Below are positions 33,024 through 41,806 of a stretch of DNA of 64,000 nucleotides, one piece after another. The notes below the pieces were generated by a model that saw only the letters and a program-made list of their open reading frames with translations, did not search any database and was not told where the DNA came from. This DNA comes from Bacillus pseudomycoides (GTDB taxonomy: Bacteria; Bacillota; Bacilli; Bacillales; Bacillaceae_G), in contig NZ_CP064266.1 of the NCBI RefSeq assembly GCF_022811845.1, positions 2,976,001 through 3,040,000 of the forward strand. The letters are read 5' to 3'. A program made the translations under genes and the position numbers. The first letter of the stretch is position 1. Every line of letters starts with the position of its first letter.

Positions 33024-35696
33024 TTATTGTGTTGGATTAACCTCTCCACCTGTTGGTTTATCAGGTTTTGGTTTATCAGGTTTTGGTTTATCAGGTTTTG
33101 GTTCATCAGGTTTTGGTTCATCAGGTTTTGGTTCATCAGGTTTTGGTTCATCAGGTTTTGGTTCATCAGGTTTTGGTTCATTAGGTTTTGGTTCATTAGG
33201 TTTTGGTTCATCAGGTTTTTGTTTGTTAGCTTCGTCTTCAGCTTTTTTCTGTGCATCTTGTTGCTTTTTAGCCTCATCATCAGCTTTTTTCTGTGCATCT
33301 TGTTGTTTTTTAGCTTCCTCATCGGCTTTTTTCTTAGCCTCATCATCAGCCTTTTTCTTAGCCTCATCTTCGGCTTTCTTCTTAGCTTCTGCGTTCTCGC
33401 CAGGAACAGTGAAGGATACGCCAGCTGCATCGCTTATGCCGGTTCCTTTTTTCGCTACTACTGAGAAGCTATAAGTTACACCTGGTTTCACTCCGCTAAG
33501 TGAAGCACTTGTACCATTTACAGAGAGGCCACCACTAGAACCGTCGTTTGCTTTATAGCTTGCAGAATAAGCAGAAACATCTGAAGGTCCGGACCAGCTC
33601 AGGTTAATCGTATTAGATGCAGCATCATACGATGGTGTTACACCAGTTGGTGGATCAACTTTGATTTGCTTAACAGCATCTTTTTTCGCGCCTTTTACAT
33701 AAAGTTCTTCATTTAGACGTTCTACAGAAGAAGGTTGTTCAAAGCGAGATGTATCTGTAGCAAACTTACTCATCATTTCTTTGAATATTTGCTGTGCAAT
33801 TCGAATTGAAGGTGATTTATCTGCAATGTAGTTTTCTTCAGAATCTTTTTCATATCCTGTCCATACTGACATCGTATATTGCGGTGAATAACCCGCAAAC
33901 CAACTATCTCTGTTAGCACTTTCTGGGATATTGTATAGTTGTAATACTTTTGGATCATAGTTTTGTGTTCCTGTTTTACCAGCAACATCGATTCCGGATA
34001 CATAAGCAGTTGGACCTGTACCACCAGAACCAGGTTTTACAACATCGCGAAGAACATCAGTAATCATATATGCTGTGTAGTCTTTCATTACTCGCTTCTC
34101 TTTAGGTTTAAAGTCTTTCTCTTTTCCATCAGGAAAGACAACTTTTGTTACAAAATGTGGCTTGTTATAATTCCCTTCATTACCAAAAGCAGCATACGCA
34201 CCAGCTACTTGTAAAGGAGTAGCGTCGTTACTACCAATTGCATCGGCTTCCACTGCAGTTCCATTACGGAATGTCATTCCAAGTTCTTCAGCAAATGCTT
34301 GTGATTTGTCTAATCCAACTGCTTGTGCTGTTTTTAAAGCAGGGATGTTTAATGATTTTTTCAATGCTTCACGTAAAGATACATCACCTTTATAACTATT
34401 TGTAGCATTTCGGATTTTTTTACCGTTGGAATATGTATATTCTGAGTCATTTAATTGATGGTATGTTGACCATTGCATGTATTCAATAGCAGGACCATAG
34501 TCAAAAATTGGTTTCATAGTCGAACCTACTTGGCGTTGCATATCAACGGCCATATTATGTCCTTTGAATACAGTTTTACTTTCTTTTCGGCCAGCACCAA
34601 TTGCACGAACTTCACCAGATTGTGTATCCATGAATACGAAAGAACCTTGGAAACGATCGTTTGGATAGTTGATAATATCTCCATCCAGTAATTGTTCAGC
34701 GTATTCTTGAGCGTTCAGATCAATTGTCGTATAAATCTTTAATCCGTCAGATCCAATATTTACATCAGGCATTTCTTTTTCGATTTCTTTTACAACTGCG
34801 TCTAAAAAGGCTTGATTAGGCATTTCTTTTATTTCTTTAGGTTTAAGAACTCCTTCTTTTACTGGGATTTTTATCGCTTCATCCATTTCTTGTTTTGAAA
34901 TAAAGCCATGTCGATTCATTAATGATAAGACTGTATTACGACGTTTTGTTGCTCGATCAATATTTTCGTCTTTTGTTGGATCATAAATGTTTGGACCTTG
35001 AGGTAATCCAGCAAGCATCGCTGCTTCGTGTAATTTTAAATCTTTTAAGTCTTTTCCATAATAGTTTTGCGCTGCTGTTGCAATCCCATAAGAGCGATTA
35101 CCAAGGTTGATTTTGTTCAAGTACATTTCTAAAATTTCATGTTTGGAATATTGTTGCTCTAATTTATAAGCTAAATACCATTCCTGTACTTTACGTTTTG
35201 ATGTTTTTTCCATCGTTAGAAAATAGTTTTTAATTACCTGTTGGGTAATTGTACTACCACCTTGAGAACCAAAACCACCAGTGACATTTTCAAAAATTGC
35301 TTTTCCTGTACGTTTAAAGTCGATTCCATTATGTTGATAGAATCGAGCATCTTCTGTCGCTAGGAATGCACTTTCTACCACTTTTGGAACTTGGTCGTAA
35401 GTAATATTCGTTCGCTTTTCAGCACCATATTCATAAAAGAAGTTCTTGTCTTTATCATAAAATTTAGTTGATAGTGGATTGACAAGTTTTGCTTTATCTA
35501 GCTTTGGAGCATCCTTTACCATTACAAAAAAAGCGGAAACTCCAGCTATAAGACCAACAATACCAAGAAGTAGGCAACCAATTAAAAACTTCTTAAAAAA
35601 GGAACCTTTTTTCTTTGGTTTCTCCGTTTGGTTGTTTTCTTGTTGTTGATGTTGTGCATGTTTTCGTTCTGTACGAGAACGATAATTTTCTGACAT
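33024..35696 (-). CDS. ponA: Class A penicillin-binding protein 1A
   Basis: An 890-residue bifunctional peptidoglycan synthase. One membrane anchor is at about 36-60. The glycosyltransferase domain (about 75-255) has catalytic E115 in TEDARFYQHNG and GSQGGSTITQQV. The transpeptidase (about 340-650) has the SXXK serine in GSTMKP (392-395) and KTG in AGKTGTQNY. A fibronectin type III-like domain (about 695-785) follows, then a lysine/alanine/glutamate-rich stretch and 11 tandem KPDEP-like units. It is the second gene of the recU-ponA operon. Confidence 0.96.
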   Translation of the reverse strand: MSENYRSRTERKHAQHQQQENNQTEKPKKKGSFFKKFLIGCLLLGIVGLIAGVSAFFVMVKDAPKLDKAKLVNPLSTKFYDKDKNFFYEYGAEKRTNITYDQVPKVVESAFLATEDARFYQHNGIDFKRTGKAIFENVTGGFGSQGGSTITQQVIKNYFLTMEKTSKRKVQEWYLAYKLEQQYSKHEILEMYLNKINLGNRSYGIATAAQNYYGKDLKDLKLHEAAMLAGLPQGPNIYDPTKDENIDRATKRRNTVLSLMNRHGFISKQEMDEAIKIPVKEGVLKPKEIKEMPNQAFLDAVVKEIEKEMPDVNIGSDGLKIYTTIDLNAQEYAEQLLDGDIINYPNDRFQGSFVFMDTQSGEVRAIGAGRKESKTVFKGHNMAVDMQRQVGSTMKPIFDYGPAIEYMQWSTYHQLNDSEYTYSNGKKIRNATNSYKGDVSLREALKKSLNIPALKTAQAVGLDKSQAFAEELGMTFRNGTAVEADAIGSNDATPLQVAGAYAAFGNEGNYNKPHFVTKVVFPDGKEKDFKPKEKRVMKDYTAYMITDVLRDVVKPGSGGTGPTAYVSGIDVAGKTGTQNYDPKVLQLYNIPESANRDSWFAGYSPQYTMSVWTGYEKDSEENYIADKSPSIRIAQQIFKEMMSKFATDTSRFEQPSSVERLNEELYVKGAKKDAVKQIKVDPPTGVTPSYDAASNTINLSWSGPSDVSAYSASYKANDGSSGGLSVNGTSASLSGVKPGVTYSFSVVAKKGTGISDAAGVSFTVPGENAEAKKKAEDEAKKKADDEAKKKADEEAKKQQDAQKKADDEAKKQQDAQKKAEDEANKQKPDEPKPNEPKPNEPKPDEPKPDEPKPDEPKPDEPKPDEPKPDKPKPDKPKPDKPTGGEVNPTQ
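33054..33222 (-). repeat. 15-base tandem repeat in the ponA 3' end
   Basis: About 11 copies of a 15-base unit (plus strand GGTTTTGGTTCATCA) encode KPDEP, with variants KPNEP and KPDKP near the two ends. The repeats create a long false open frame on the opposite strand. Confidence 0.9.
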
Positions 35697-35761
35697 TATA
35701 CTTTCTCCTACCTTTCATTTTCTCCCCAAAAGTCGAAAAAAGAGCCTTATTGTTGACTCTA

Positions 35762-36364
35762 TCACGAAAAATAAGCCATGTCTAGTACACGAATATAATC
35801 GATTCGAGGGTGATAACCGCATGATAACAAGTATCCATGCTCTTCGATTTCTTGTTTCTTAATCGATTTGCGTCCACCAGCATCTTGGCGATTCCAAAAT
35901 GAAATGACATGTTTTGCATCGAGTAAATAAAATTCATCATAAAGCGTAAATTTAATAATAACAAATGCAATTCCATTATGAGCTATTACCTGTTCCATAT
36001 GCTTAATTTGATGAAGATGAAAATTTTGCAGTGGAAAACTTGTTTTATTTTTTGTTTCTTTCGCTTCGAAGTCAATGTATTTTCCCTTGTATACACCGTT
36101 ATAGTCCGTTGTAGAAGGTTGTTTAAAATAAGCTTCTTTCACAACGGCAGCACTTCGAGCGGGGTAATCCACTTTGACAATTTGAAGAGGGGTGGGTTTT
36201 TTATGTACACATGCGATATTATGGGTTAAATAATATTGATTTGTTTCATTTAGCTCCTCTTCAAGAGACATACCTCTATTACCATAAGTATGTTCTTTAA
36301 ATTGTGTTTTTTGAGGCTGTAATGCTTGATTATACCTTTTTCCGTTTGGATACCGAATGGTCAT
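35762..36364 (-). CDS. recU: Holliday junction resolvase RecU
   Basis: A 200-residue endonuclease that resolves Holliday junctions and assists RecA. The nuclease core is visible as STTDYNGVYKGKYIDFEAKE, with the acidic and lysine catalytic residues, and the N-terminal region RYPNGKRYNQ is typical. It precedes ponA by about 65 bases, the conserved Firmicutes pair linking chromosome segregation and wall synthesis. Confidence 0.95.
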   Translation of the reverse strand: MTIRYPNGKRYNQALQPQKTQFKEHTYGNRGMSLEEELNETNQYYLTHNIACVHKKPTPLQIVKVDYPARSAAVVKEAYFKQPSTTDYNGVYKGKYIDFEAKETKNKTSFPLQNFHLHQIKHMEQVIAHNGIAFVIIKFTLYDEFYLLDAKHVISFWNRQDAGGRKSIKKQEIEEHGYLLSCGYHPRIDYIRVLDMAYFS

Positions 36365-36467
36365 AGTTTGTCCACTCCAACTTACCTAGAATTACTTACA
36401 AAGGTGATTATATCAAAAAAAACAAAAAAGATGCGATTTTTTTCAAGAGAGATGTGGTGATTCATGT

Positions 36468-37493
36468 ATGTTTATGCAGAATGAGTACGGGGGAATAAAT
36501 AAAGAGCGCAGGAAAGTCTCTTGTACAATGGAAGAGAAACACTTAATAGCGCATATTAAACAACAAACAGCTCTAGCAAATATAGATAATATTTCACGCA
36601 CACATACTTATCAAGAATATTACTTGAGAAATAAAGAGATTCGGTGGGCATTTTTGGCAAGTATGGTTTCGAGAAATTCTGGATGGAATATGACAGATTT
36701 AGCAGGGGAATATTATCAAAATATTTTATCTGAAAGAATAAGAAAACAAATCTTCCTTACATATGAAAGCGCGAATTGGCTTATTTTTTCAGATGCATAC
36801 CCACAATTGTTATTATATGAATACAGTAAGAAAATGACTAAACCTCTTTTTCATTTATTACAGTTTTTTAACGTATCTATTTTTATGGAGAAGGAATGGA
36901 AAGATTTTTGGGATAAAAGAGATCTCAATCGCCTTATTACAGCACTTATTATTAATGAACAAAATAAGATTCAAAAACCGATTATTGAACACCCATATTT
37001 TCAAAAACACGTATTTCAAACTGTACTGTTTAAATTTCAAGAACTCTGTCACTTTAATTTTGTAATTTTCCCGACAACAGAAGGTAACCTATATGGTTTT
37101 TCGGTTTATCAATTTGAAAAGCTACAAAAACGTATAGAACTTGGGAAAAATTTAGCGTGGTTATTATTTCATCCTGAATATGAAGTATTATTTTATGATT
37201 TTTCCTTGCGAACATTCCCTACAGGATCAAGAATGGATTATGAGCAGTATTTTACAATGCCAAAAGAGAAGGATACACCGCGATTAAGGGATGCTTTTGC
37301 AATTGTGCTACACCAAAATAGCTTAGAAAAAGATTGGTTTCATCAAAAAATGGATATTGAGGCGTTGTTTTTGTTTCAGGAGCCAAAGGAGGAAGTTGAG
37401 ATTACAGAATGGTTTCTACAAAAACAACATCAATTATATATTTTTTCCACATTGAATCGCTTTTTTAAAAGGAGTAATGACTTCATGATATAA
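36468..37493 (+). CDS. yppC: DUF2515 family protein YppC
   Basis: A 341-residue cytosolic protein with TYQEYYLRNKEIRWAFLASMVSRNSGWNMTDL near the N-terminus, matching the DUF2515/YppC family of spore formers. It is divergent from recU, as in B. subtilis. Two in-frame ATGs (36468, 36474) are close; GTGGTGA precedes the first. Function unknown. Confidence 0.82.
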   Translation: MFMQNEYGGINKERRKVSCTMEEKHLIAHIKQQTALANIDNISRTHTYQEYYLRNKEIRWAFLASMVSRNSGWNMTDLAGEYYQNILSERIRKQIFLTYESANWLIFSDAYPQLLLYEYSKKMTKPLFHLLQFFNVSIFMEKEWKDFWDKRDLNRLITALIINEQNKIQKPIIEHPYFQKHVFQTVLFKFQELCHFNFVIFPTTEGNLYGFSVYQFEKLQKRIELGKNLAWLLFHPEYEVLFYDFSLRTFPTGSRMDYEQYFTMPKEKDTPRLRDAFAIVLHQNSLEKDWFHQKMDIEALFLFQEPKEEVEITEWFLQKQHQLYIFSTLNRFFKRSNDFMI

Positions 37494-37500
37494 TAAGAAA

Positions 37501-37530
37501 AGTCCCGCCTTTTGATAGGAAGGCGGGACT
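37501..37530 (-). terminator. Hairpin terminator between yppC and sspM
   Basis: AGTCCCGCCTT (37501-37511) pairs with AAGGCGGGACT (37520-37530). The T-rich side is on the minus strand (TTTCTTATTA), so it mainly serves sspM, but it probably also stops yppC transcription. Confidence 0.75.
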
Positions 37531-37584
37531 AATTAATTACATGAATGAATCGACATTTTTTATATAGCTTCAGTTGAAACTGTA

Positions 37585-37630
37585 TAAAAAATTAAGGAAG
37601 CTAGGTGGGAGATAAACTACCCGTAAAGTT
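37585..37630 (+). repeat. Interspersed repeat family 2, short remnant
   Basis: GGAAGCTAGGTGGGAGATAA followed by ACTACCCGTAAAG matches the middle of the family 2 element. It lies between sspM and its terminator. Confidence 0.5.
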
Positions 37631-37635
37631 CCAAT

Positions 37636-37740
37636 TTATGTAGCAGGAAAGTTTGGACCATCTAGCTTCGGATTTCCAGTTTCAGGTTTATTTTGTTGTT
37701 TGTTTTGTTTTTTCTGCTTCTCATTTTTATTTTTAGCCAT
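37636..37740 (-). CDS. sspM: Acid-soluble spore protein SspM-like
   Basis: A 34-codon gene with GGGAGGTG a few bases before its ATG. The product begins MAKNKNEKQKKQNK, is lysine, glutamine and asparagine rich, and ends PKLDGPNFPAT, resembling the end of B. subtilis SspM (a minor spore core protein made in the forespore). Position beside yppC agrees with B. subtilis. The assignment rests on composition, the short C-terminal similarity and synteny. Confidence 0.75.
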   Translation of the reverse strand: MAKNKNEKQKKQNKQQNKPETGNPKLDGPNFPAT

Positions 37741-37899
37741 GGTTAACACCTCCCTTTTGTATTGTTACCATTTCTATAAAACTCATACAAACCGATTTCT
37801 TTGCCGAATATCAACTAGTTTTGTCAACCGTGCAGGAGTGATAAGTGAATCGTCGAAATAACATGACAAAGGAAAAGCAAAGAAGGAGGCGTTTTATAA

Positions 37900-38142
37900 A
37901 TGGCCATGGTTCAGAAGGAAAATGTAATGAAAAAAATGGATCAAATGTTAAGTGCTCTTGATTTGCTGGAAATGAATGTTTCACTTAGAGTTAATCATTC
38001 TTTAAAAGATAAGCGTGAAGATATATGTAATAGAGGAGAAATAACAGAAATGCACATTCAACATATGGAGAATAAATTATTACATCACGAAGAAAAAGGA
38101 AGTTGGCTCCAAACGTTTCAAAACGTCATAGTAAGTGCATAA
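37900..38142 (+). CDS. Small helical hypothetical protein (YppD position)
   Basis: An 80-residue, charged, helical protein, MKKMDQMLSALDLLEMNVSL in its first third, ending GSWLQTFQNVIVSA. GAAGGAGG precedes the ATG at 37900. It lies where B. subtilis has yppD, but I cannot confirm homology. It is followed 15 bases later by yppE. Confidence 0.7.
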   Translation: MAMVQKENVMKKMDQMLSALDLLEMNVSLRVNHSLKDKREDICNRGEITEMHIQHMENKLLHHEEKGSWLQTFQNVIVSA

Positions 38143-38157
38143 GAGGGTGGAAATAAA

Positions 38158-38502
38158 TTGGATTATGGAACATTAATGCAGTCTTCAATAAAATTAATAC
38201 GGTACAATGATGAAACAATTATAAGAAAAAGAGAAGAAAAAGAGTTTGATTTTTATCAAGATATGAAGCCTTTTGTAGATATGGTTGATCGGGAGTTAGA
38301 AGTGTGGAAAGAATTAGCTTATCAATGGATAAAACATGAGAAGCCTAAGTATATACACGTGCAACAAATTGACCAAGTATATGAAAATTTACAAAATAAT
38401 GCACTGCAATGTTTTGTAAATAAGGGAAAAGGTAAGCGGTTTTATGAAACACATCAGGCGATTTTATATACATTGCAAAATATAGTAGATCAATGTAAGT
38501 AA
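38158..38502 (+). CDS. yppE: DUF1798 family protein YppE
   Basis: A 114-residue helical-bundle protein starting at TTG 38158 behind GAGGGTGG. Features such as FYQDMKPFVDMVDRELEVWK and HVQQIDQVYENL fit the DUF1798 (YppE) family, of unknown function. The stop codon lies at the base of the following terminator. Confidence 0.78.
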   Translation: MDYGTLMQSSIKLIRYNDETIIRKREEKEFDFYQDMKPFVDMVDRELEVWKELAYQWIKHEKPKYIHVQQIDQVYENLQNNALQCFVNKGKGKRFYETHQAILYTLQNIVDQCK

Positions 38503-38529
38503 CAAGAGGGGAAACCCTCTTGTTTTTTT
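38501..38529. terminator. Terminator shared by yppE and yppF
   Basis: AACAAGAGGG pairs with CCCTCTTGTT around a GAAA loop, with T7 on the plus strand. It overlaps the end of yppE and nearly touches the end of minus-strand yppF. Confidence 0.85.
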
Positions 38530-38719
38530 ATGATTCTACAGTTGTATGTGTGGGCTTTGCCCCATTTATTTCTAATTCGCGTATTAATACCCGATATTCT
38601 GAGATGCAGATTTTCCCTTCTAAATAGTGATGTCTAGCAAAATCAAGCAACTCATTCATATCTTCTGTAGAGTACCCCTTTTTTTGAGCGAAAGCTTGTT
38701 TTAAATCCCCTAATATCAT
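38528..38719 (-). CDS. yppF: YppF-like protein
   Basis: A 63-residue protein, GDLKQAFAQKKGYSTEDMNE then ILIREL-like LIRELEINGA, matching the small YppF family in this neighbourhood. GGGGGAGGAAT precedes the ATG on the minus strand. Convergent with yppE. Function unknown. Confidence 0.78.
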   Translation of the reverse strand: MILGDLKQAFAQKKGYSTEDMNELLDFARHHYLEGKICISEYRVLIRELEINGAKPTHTTVES

Positions 38720-38894
38720 GTTGATTCCTCCCCCATGAGAATCTTCTTCTCTACTATCGTAACATGAAAAGGCTTACTTTCTTATTTTTTTAAAAATTTA
38801 AACTTCCGACAAAAACAGACATTTATAAGGTTACACATTTTATTTTATAGGTACATATTCTATATGTAGAAACTTAGTTAGAGGGGGGAAATAC

Positions 38895-39413
38895 ATGTTT
38901 CAACAGCCGAATGCCTATTCGCAGTCAAATGCATATACACAGCCAAATGCCTATTCGCAGTCAAATGCATATACACAGCCAAATGCCTATTCACAACCAA
39001 ATGCTTATCAATATAATGAGGATACATATTTACGTTATAATATGTATCCATTCGCTCCTTATTACGGAAATCAAATGAATTATTATCAACCATTTGAAGT
39101 ATCTTTTATGAATCAGCAACCACAGTCTTATATGAATCAACAATCTTATGTACCGCAGCAACCACAGTCTTATGTGAATCAGCCATCAATGTTTTACCCA
39201 CCGAAACAGCCTTTTCAACCATATCCAACGATGAATAAACAAAAGCAACAACAGCAGCCAAGTCAATTTTCTAGTTTCGTATCTCAATTTAAGACGTCAG
39301 ATGGCAACTATGATGTGAATAAAATGATGAATACAGCAGGTCAAATGATGAATGCGATGAATCAAGTCACTGGGATTGTAAAACAAGTTGGCGGCTTTTT
39401 TGCTAAAGGATGA
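38895..39413 (+). CDS. yppG: YppG-like protein with N-terminal tandem repeats
   Basis: A 172-residue Gln/Asn/Tyr/Pro-rich protein. Residues about 4-40 are tandem PNAYSQ/SNAYTQ units; residues about 65-110 contain further QQPQSY units; the C-terminal 50 residues (QFSSFVSQFKTSDGNYDVNK and an MMNAMNQVTGIVKQVGGFF end) are the conserved YppG domain. GAGGGGGG precedes the ATG. YppG-type proteins are linked to spores, and composition suggests a coat role; this is inference. Confidence 0.82.
   Translation: MFQQPNAYSQSNAYTQPNAYSQSNAYTQPNAYSQPNAYQYNEDTYLRYNMYPFAPYYGNQMNYYQPFEVSFMNQQPQSYMNQQSYVPQQPQSYVNQPSMFYPPKQPFQPYPTMNKQKQQQQPSQFSSFVSQFKTSDGNYDVNKMMNTAGQMMNAMNQVTGIVKQVGGFFAKG
38904..39005 (+). repeat. 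36-base tandem repeat in yppG
   Basis: A 36-base unit encoding PNAYSQSNAYTQ occurs almost exactly twice, with a partial third copy. Confidence 0.85.
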
Positions 39414-39564
39414 TAGTTGCGTGTCCAAGTTATCATATTTAAATGGCTATCATATAGACAAATTTCCATTAAATAAATGGGTATATATAACAAGCGGCTT
39501 TTATCCCTTTCTCATATTGTAAAGTGTAGTCAGATTTTTTAATGAGAGAGGAGAGAAAAAAACT

Positions 39565-40098
39565 ATGTATCATTGTCATCCTTGTTTTGGAGGGCATAAA
39601 CCTGTAGGACCTATTTGCACAACACCTCCTGTCGTTCATCCAACAAAGCAATGTGTAACGAACACTTTTTCCACAACGGTGGTACCACATATTCACCCAA
39701 CTCATACAACACATGTTCATCATCAACAAGTTAAAAGTCAACATTTCTTCCCGCAAACAGTTTCAAATGTGAATGTTGTAGAACCTGTTGCTCCAGGATT
39801 CGGTGGAGTTGGCGGATTCGGCGGACCTGGTGGAGTTGGCGGATTCGGCGGACCTGGTGGAGTTGGCGGATTCGGCGGACCTGGTGGAGTTGGCGGATTC
39901 GGCGGACCTGGAGTTGGCGGATTCGGCGGACCTGGAGTTGGCGGATTCGGCGGACCTGGAGTTGGCGGATTCGGCGGACCTGGTGGACCATGTGGCCATG
40001 GCCCGCAAGTATCTCCATTCGGACCAGGACCAAATGCAGGACCACAAGTATCCCCATATGGACCAGGGCCAAATGTAGGTGGAATGTTTAAAAAGTAA
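39565..40098 (+). CDS. cotD: Spore coat protein CotD-like
   Basis: A 177-residue protein. Residues about 1-75 are CotD-like: MYHCHPCFGGHKPVGPIC and histidine-rich VVPHIHPTHTTHVHHQQ. Residues about 76-145 are seven glycine-rich units GGFGGPG(GV). The tail has two PFGPGPN-like units. Such proteins are inner coat components made in the mother cell. The glycine-rich block makes it longer than B. subtilis CotD. GAGGAGAG precedes the ATG. Confidence 0.85.
   Translation: MYHCHPCFGGHKPVGPICTTPPVVHPTKQCVTNTFSTTVVPHIHPTHTTHVHHQQVKSQHFFPQTVSNVNVVEPVAPGFGGVGGFGGPGGVGGFGGPGGVGGFGGPGGVGGFGGPGVGGFGGPGVGGFGGPGVGGFGGPGGPCGHGPQVSPFGPGPNAGPQVSPYGPGPNVGGMFKK
39798..39988 (+). repeat. 24-27-base tandem repeat in cotD
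   Basis: Seven copies of GGCGGATTCGGCGGACCTGG with spacers of one or two extra codons (GTT or GGTGGAGTT). The repeat is markedly GC-rich compared with the AT-rich surroundings. Confidence 0.92.
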
Positions 40099-40159
40099 AT
40101 GTTATGTTAGAACTAGCGGAATGCTAGTTCTTTTCTTTTGAAAAAAATGGAGTGTTGAT

Positions 40160-40714
40160 ATGAAAGTTATTGCGGTAACAGGATATAAACCATTTGAACT
40201 TGGGATTTTTAAAAATGATCATCCGGGTGTTTCTTGTATAAAAAAAGCAGTACGTCGTAAATTACTTGCTTTTGTAGAGGAAGGGTTAGAGTGGGTCATT
40301 ATAACTGGACAATTAGGTGTAGAACTATGGGCTGCTGAAGTGGTTTTTGAAATGCAGTTAGAATATCCTGATTTAAAACTTGCCGTGTTTACCCCTTTTT
40401 TAGAACAAGAAGAAAGTTGGAAGGAAGGGAATCGAGAATATTATGAATCTATTCTCGCACAAGCAGACCATGTTGATAGTATTACGAAAAGAAAATATGA
40501 AAGTCCTGAGCAATTTCGGTTGAAAAATCAATTTTTTATTGAAAAAAGTGAAGCTTTGTTGGCTGTATACGATGAAGAAAAGCCGGGAAGCCCCAAATAT
40601 ATTGTAGAAGCAGCAAAGAAAAAAGGTGAAATAGAAAATTATCACAGTTATTTCATTCTTTTTTCTGATTTACAAGATATAATAGAAGAGGAACAGTGGG
40701 ATAATGCAGAGTAA
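40160..40714 (+). CDS. ypsA: DUF1273 family protein YpsA
   Basis: A 184-residue protein of the YpsA family within the SLOG/Rossmann superfamily, with VIAVTGYKPFELGIF at the start and WVIITGQLGVELWAAEV in the middle. In B. subtilis YpsA influences cell division, and it sits next to gpsB here as in other Firmicutes. ATGGAGTG precedes the start. Its nucleotide ligand is uncertain. Confidence 0.92.
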   Translation: MKVIAVTGYKPFELGIFKNDHPGVSCIKKAVRRKLLAFVEEGLEWVIITGQLGVELWAAEVVFEMQLEYPDLKLAVFTPFLEQEESWKEGNREYYESILAQADHVDSITKRKYESPEQFRLKNQFFIEKSEALLAVYDEEKPGSPKYIVEAAKKKGEIENYHSYFILFSDLQDIIEEEQWDNAE

Positions 40715-40811
40715 TATGTAATATAGCTCATGTATATAGGATTGACAAAAGACATTGTTTCTGAAAAAATTTAGTTAATGAAAGTTTTGGTAAAAATTTG
40801 AGGTGAAGAAA

Positions 40812-41147
40812 ATGATTTCGGATAAAATTAAATTAACAGCGAAAGATATTTTGGAAAAAGAATTTAAAACAGGTATGAGAGGTTACCAGCAAGAAGAAGT
40901 AGATAAGTTTCTTGATATGATTATTAAGGATTATGAGGCATTTCATAAGGAACTTGAGCAATTACAGCAACAAAATGTTCGTTTGAAACGTGAATTAGAA
41001 GAGCAAAAAGCAGCGGCAGTGCAAGTACCGCAACAACCAGCTCCAACACCGGTTGCACAACCTGTATACAACAATACGAACACGGATATTTTAAAGCGTT
41101 TATCTAATCTGGAAAAAGCTGTATTTGGAAGTAAGTTATACGAGTAA
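40812..41147 (+). CDS. gpsB: Cell division regulator GpsB
   Basis: A 111-residue DivIVA-like coiled-coil protein. The membrane-binding N-terminal domain has DILEKEFKTGMRGYQQEEVD, then a coiled coil to about residue 65, a Pro/Gln/Ala linker and a C-terminal helix KRLSNLEKAVFG. It moves PBP1 (PonA) between septum and side wall, so its proximity to ponA is notable. GAGGTGA at 40800-40806 selects the ATG at 40812. Confidence 0.95.
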   Translation: MISDKIKLTAKDILEKEFKTGMRGYQQEEVDKFLDMIIKDYEAFHKELEQLQQQNVRLKRELEEQKAAAVQVPQQPAPTPVAQPVYNNTNTDILKRLSNLEKAVFGSKLYE

Positions 41148-41228
41148 TCTAGGGATAGAAAAAGATTAAAGCATTTTACATATAAAAAAGCATTGCAAAA
41201 TCTTTTTGTTTCCACTATACTAATATTT

Positions 41229-41641
41229 GTCATAACGTTTGGGTAATCGCTGCAACGCCAACGTTGTAGAGGAAAGTCCATGCTCGCACGACCTGAGATG
41301 GTTGTAGTGTTCGTGCCTAGCCAATTCATAAGCTAGGGTATTCTGGCTGTAAGGCTGGATTAACGGCAGGGAAAAAACCTAAGTCCTTTTGGATATGGTT
41401 TGACTACCTTTAAAGTGCCACAGTGACGAAGTCCTTGAAGAAATGATAGGAGTGGAACGAGGTAAACCCCACGAGCGAGAAACCCAAATAATGGTAGGGG
41501 AATCTTTTCCAAGGAAATGAACGATGGAAAAGGACAGGTTCGAGTAACCTGTAGATAGATGATTGCCACCGGAGTACGAGGCGTGGGCCGTTTGCAGTAC
41601 AAAGGAACAGAACATGGCTTACAGAACGTTATGAACCAATT
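41229..41641 (+). ncRNA. rnpB: RNase P RNA, Bacillus type B
   Basis: Conserved blocks of type B RNase P RNA are present in order: GGGTAATCGCTGCAACG, GTAGAGGAAAGTCCATGCTC, GTAGTGTTCGTGCCTAGC, AAAGTGCCACAGTGACGAAG, GGTAAACCCCACGAGCGAGA, TAGATAGATGATTGCC and the 3' part CAGAACATGGCTTACAGAAC. The flanks, CATAACGTTTGGG and ACAGAACGTTATG, pair to close helix P1. It is the ribozyme that matures tRNA 5' ends. Position between gpsB and ypsC matches B. subtilis. Confidence 0.96.
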
Positions 41642-41653
41642 ATGGAATGACTC

Positions 41654-41684
41654 AGCTCTCCTTTGTAAGAGGAGGGCTTTTTAT
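41654..41684 (+). terminator. Terminator after rnpB
   Basis: AGCTCTCCT pairs with AGGAGGGCT (one wobble), followed by TTTTTAT. Confidence 0.85.
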
Positions 41685-41806
41685 TTGTATGAAGTTATAA
41701 CTTGTGAGTTAAAATGGTAAATAAGAAAATACTTCGTAATATTTAATAATTAATAGAAGGAAAAGCTATTAATTATTGTTTGATTATACATAAGAGGTGA
41801 ATGCAA

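Noticed and set aside
33054..33222. Possible CRISPR array
   Set aside because: The direct repeats are 15 bases with no unique spacers and code for protein; no cas genes are present.
33007..33474. Two plus-strand frames rich in GFGSSGFGS or WFIRF repeats
   Set aside because: They are antisense readings of the 15-base ponA repeat; any frame through such a repeat stays open. ponA itself has all catalytic motifs.
39731..40078. Frames rich in RRIRQL, SAES and ELADSAD across cotD
   Set aside because: All are alternative frames of the glycine-codon repeat; the CotD frame has a start, a ribosome site and the conserved histidine-rich N-terminus.
41360..41615. Minus-strand frames of 78-80 residues
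   Set aside because: They lie wholly in the conserved RNase P RNA.
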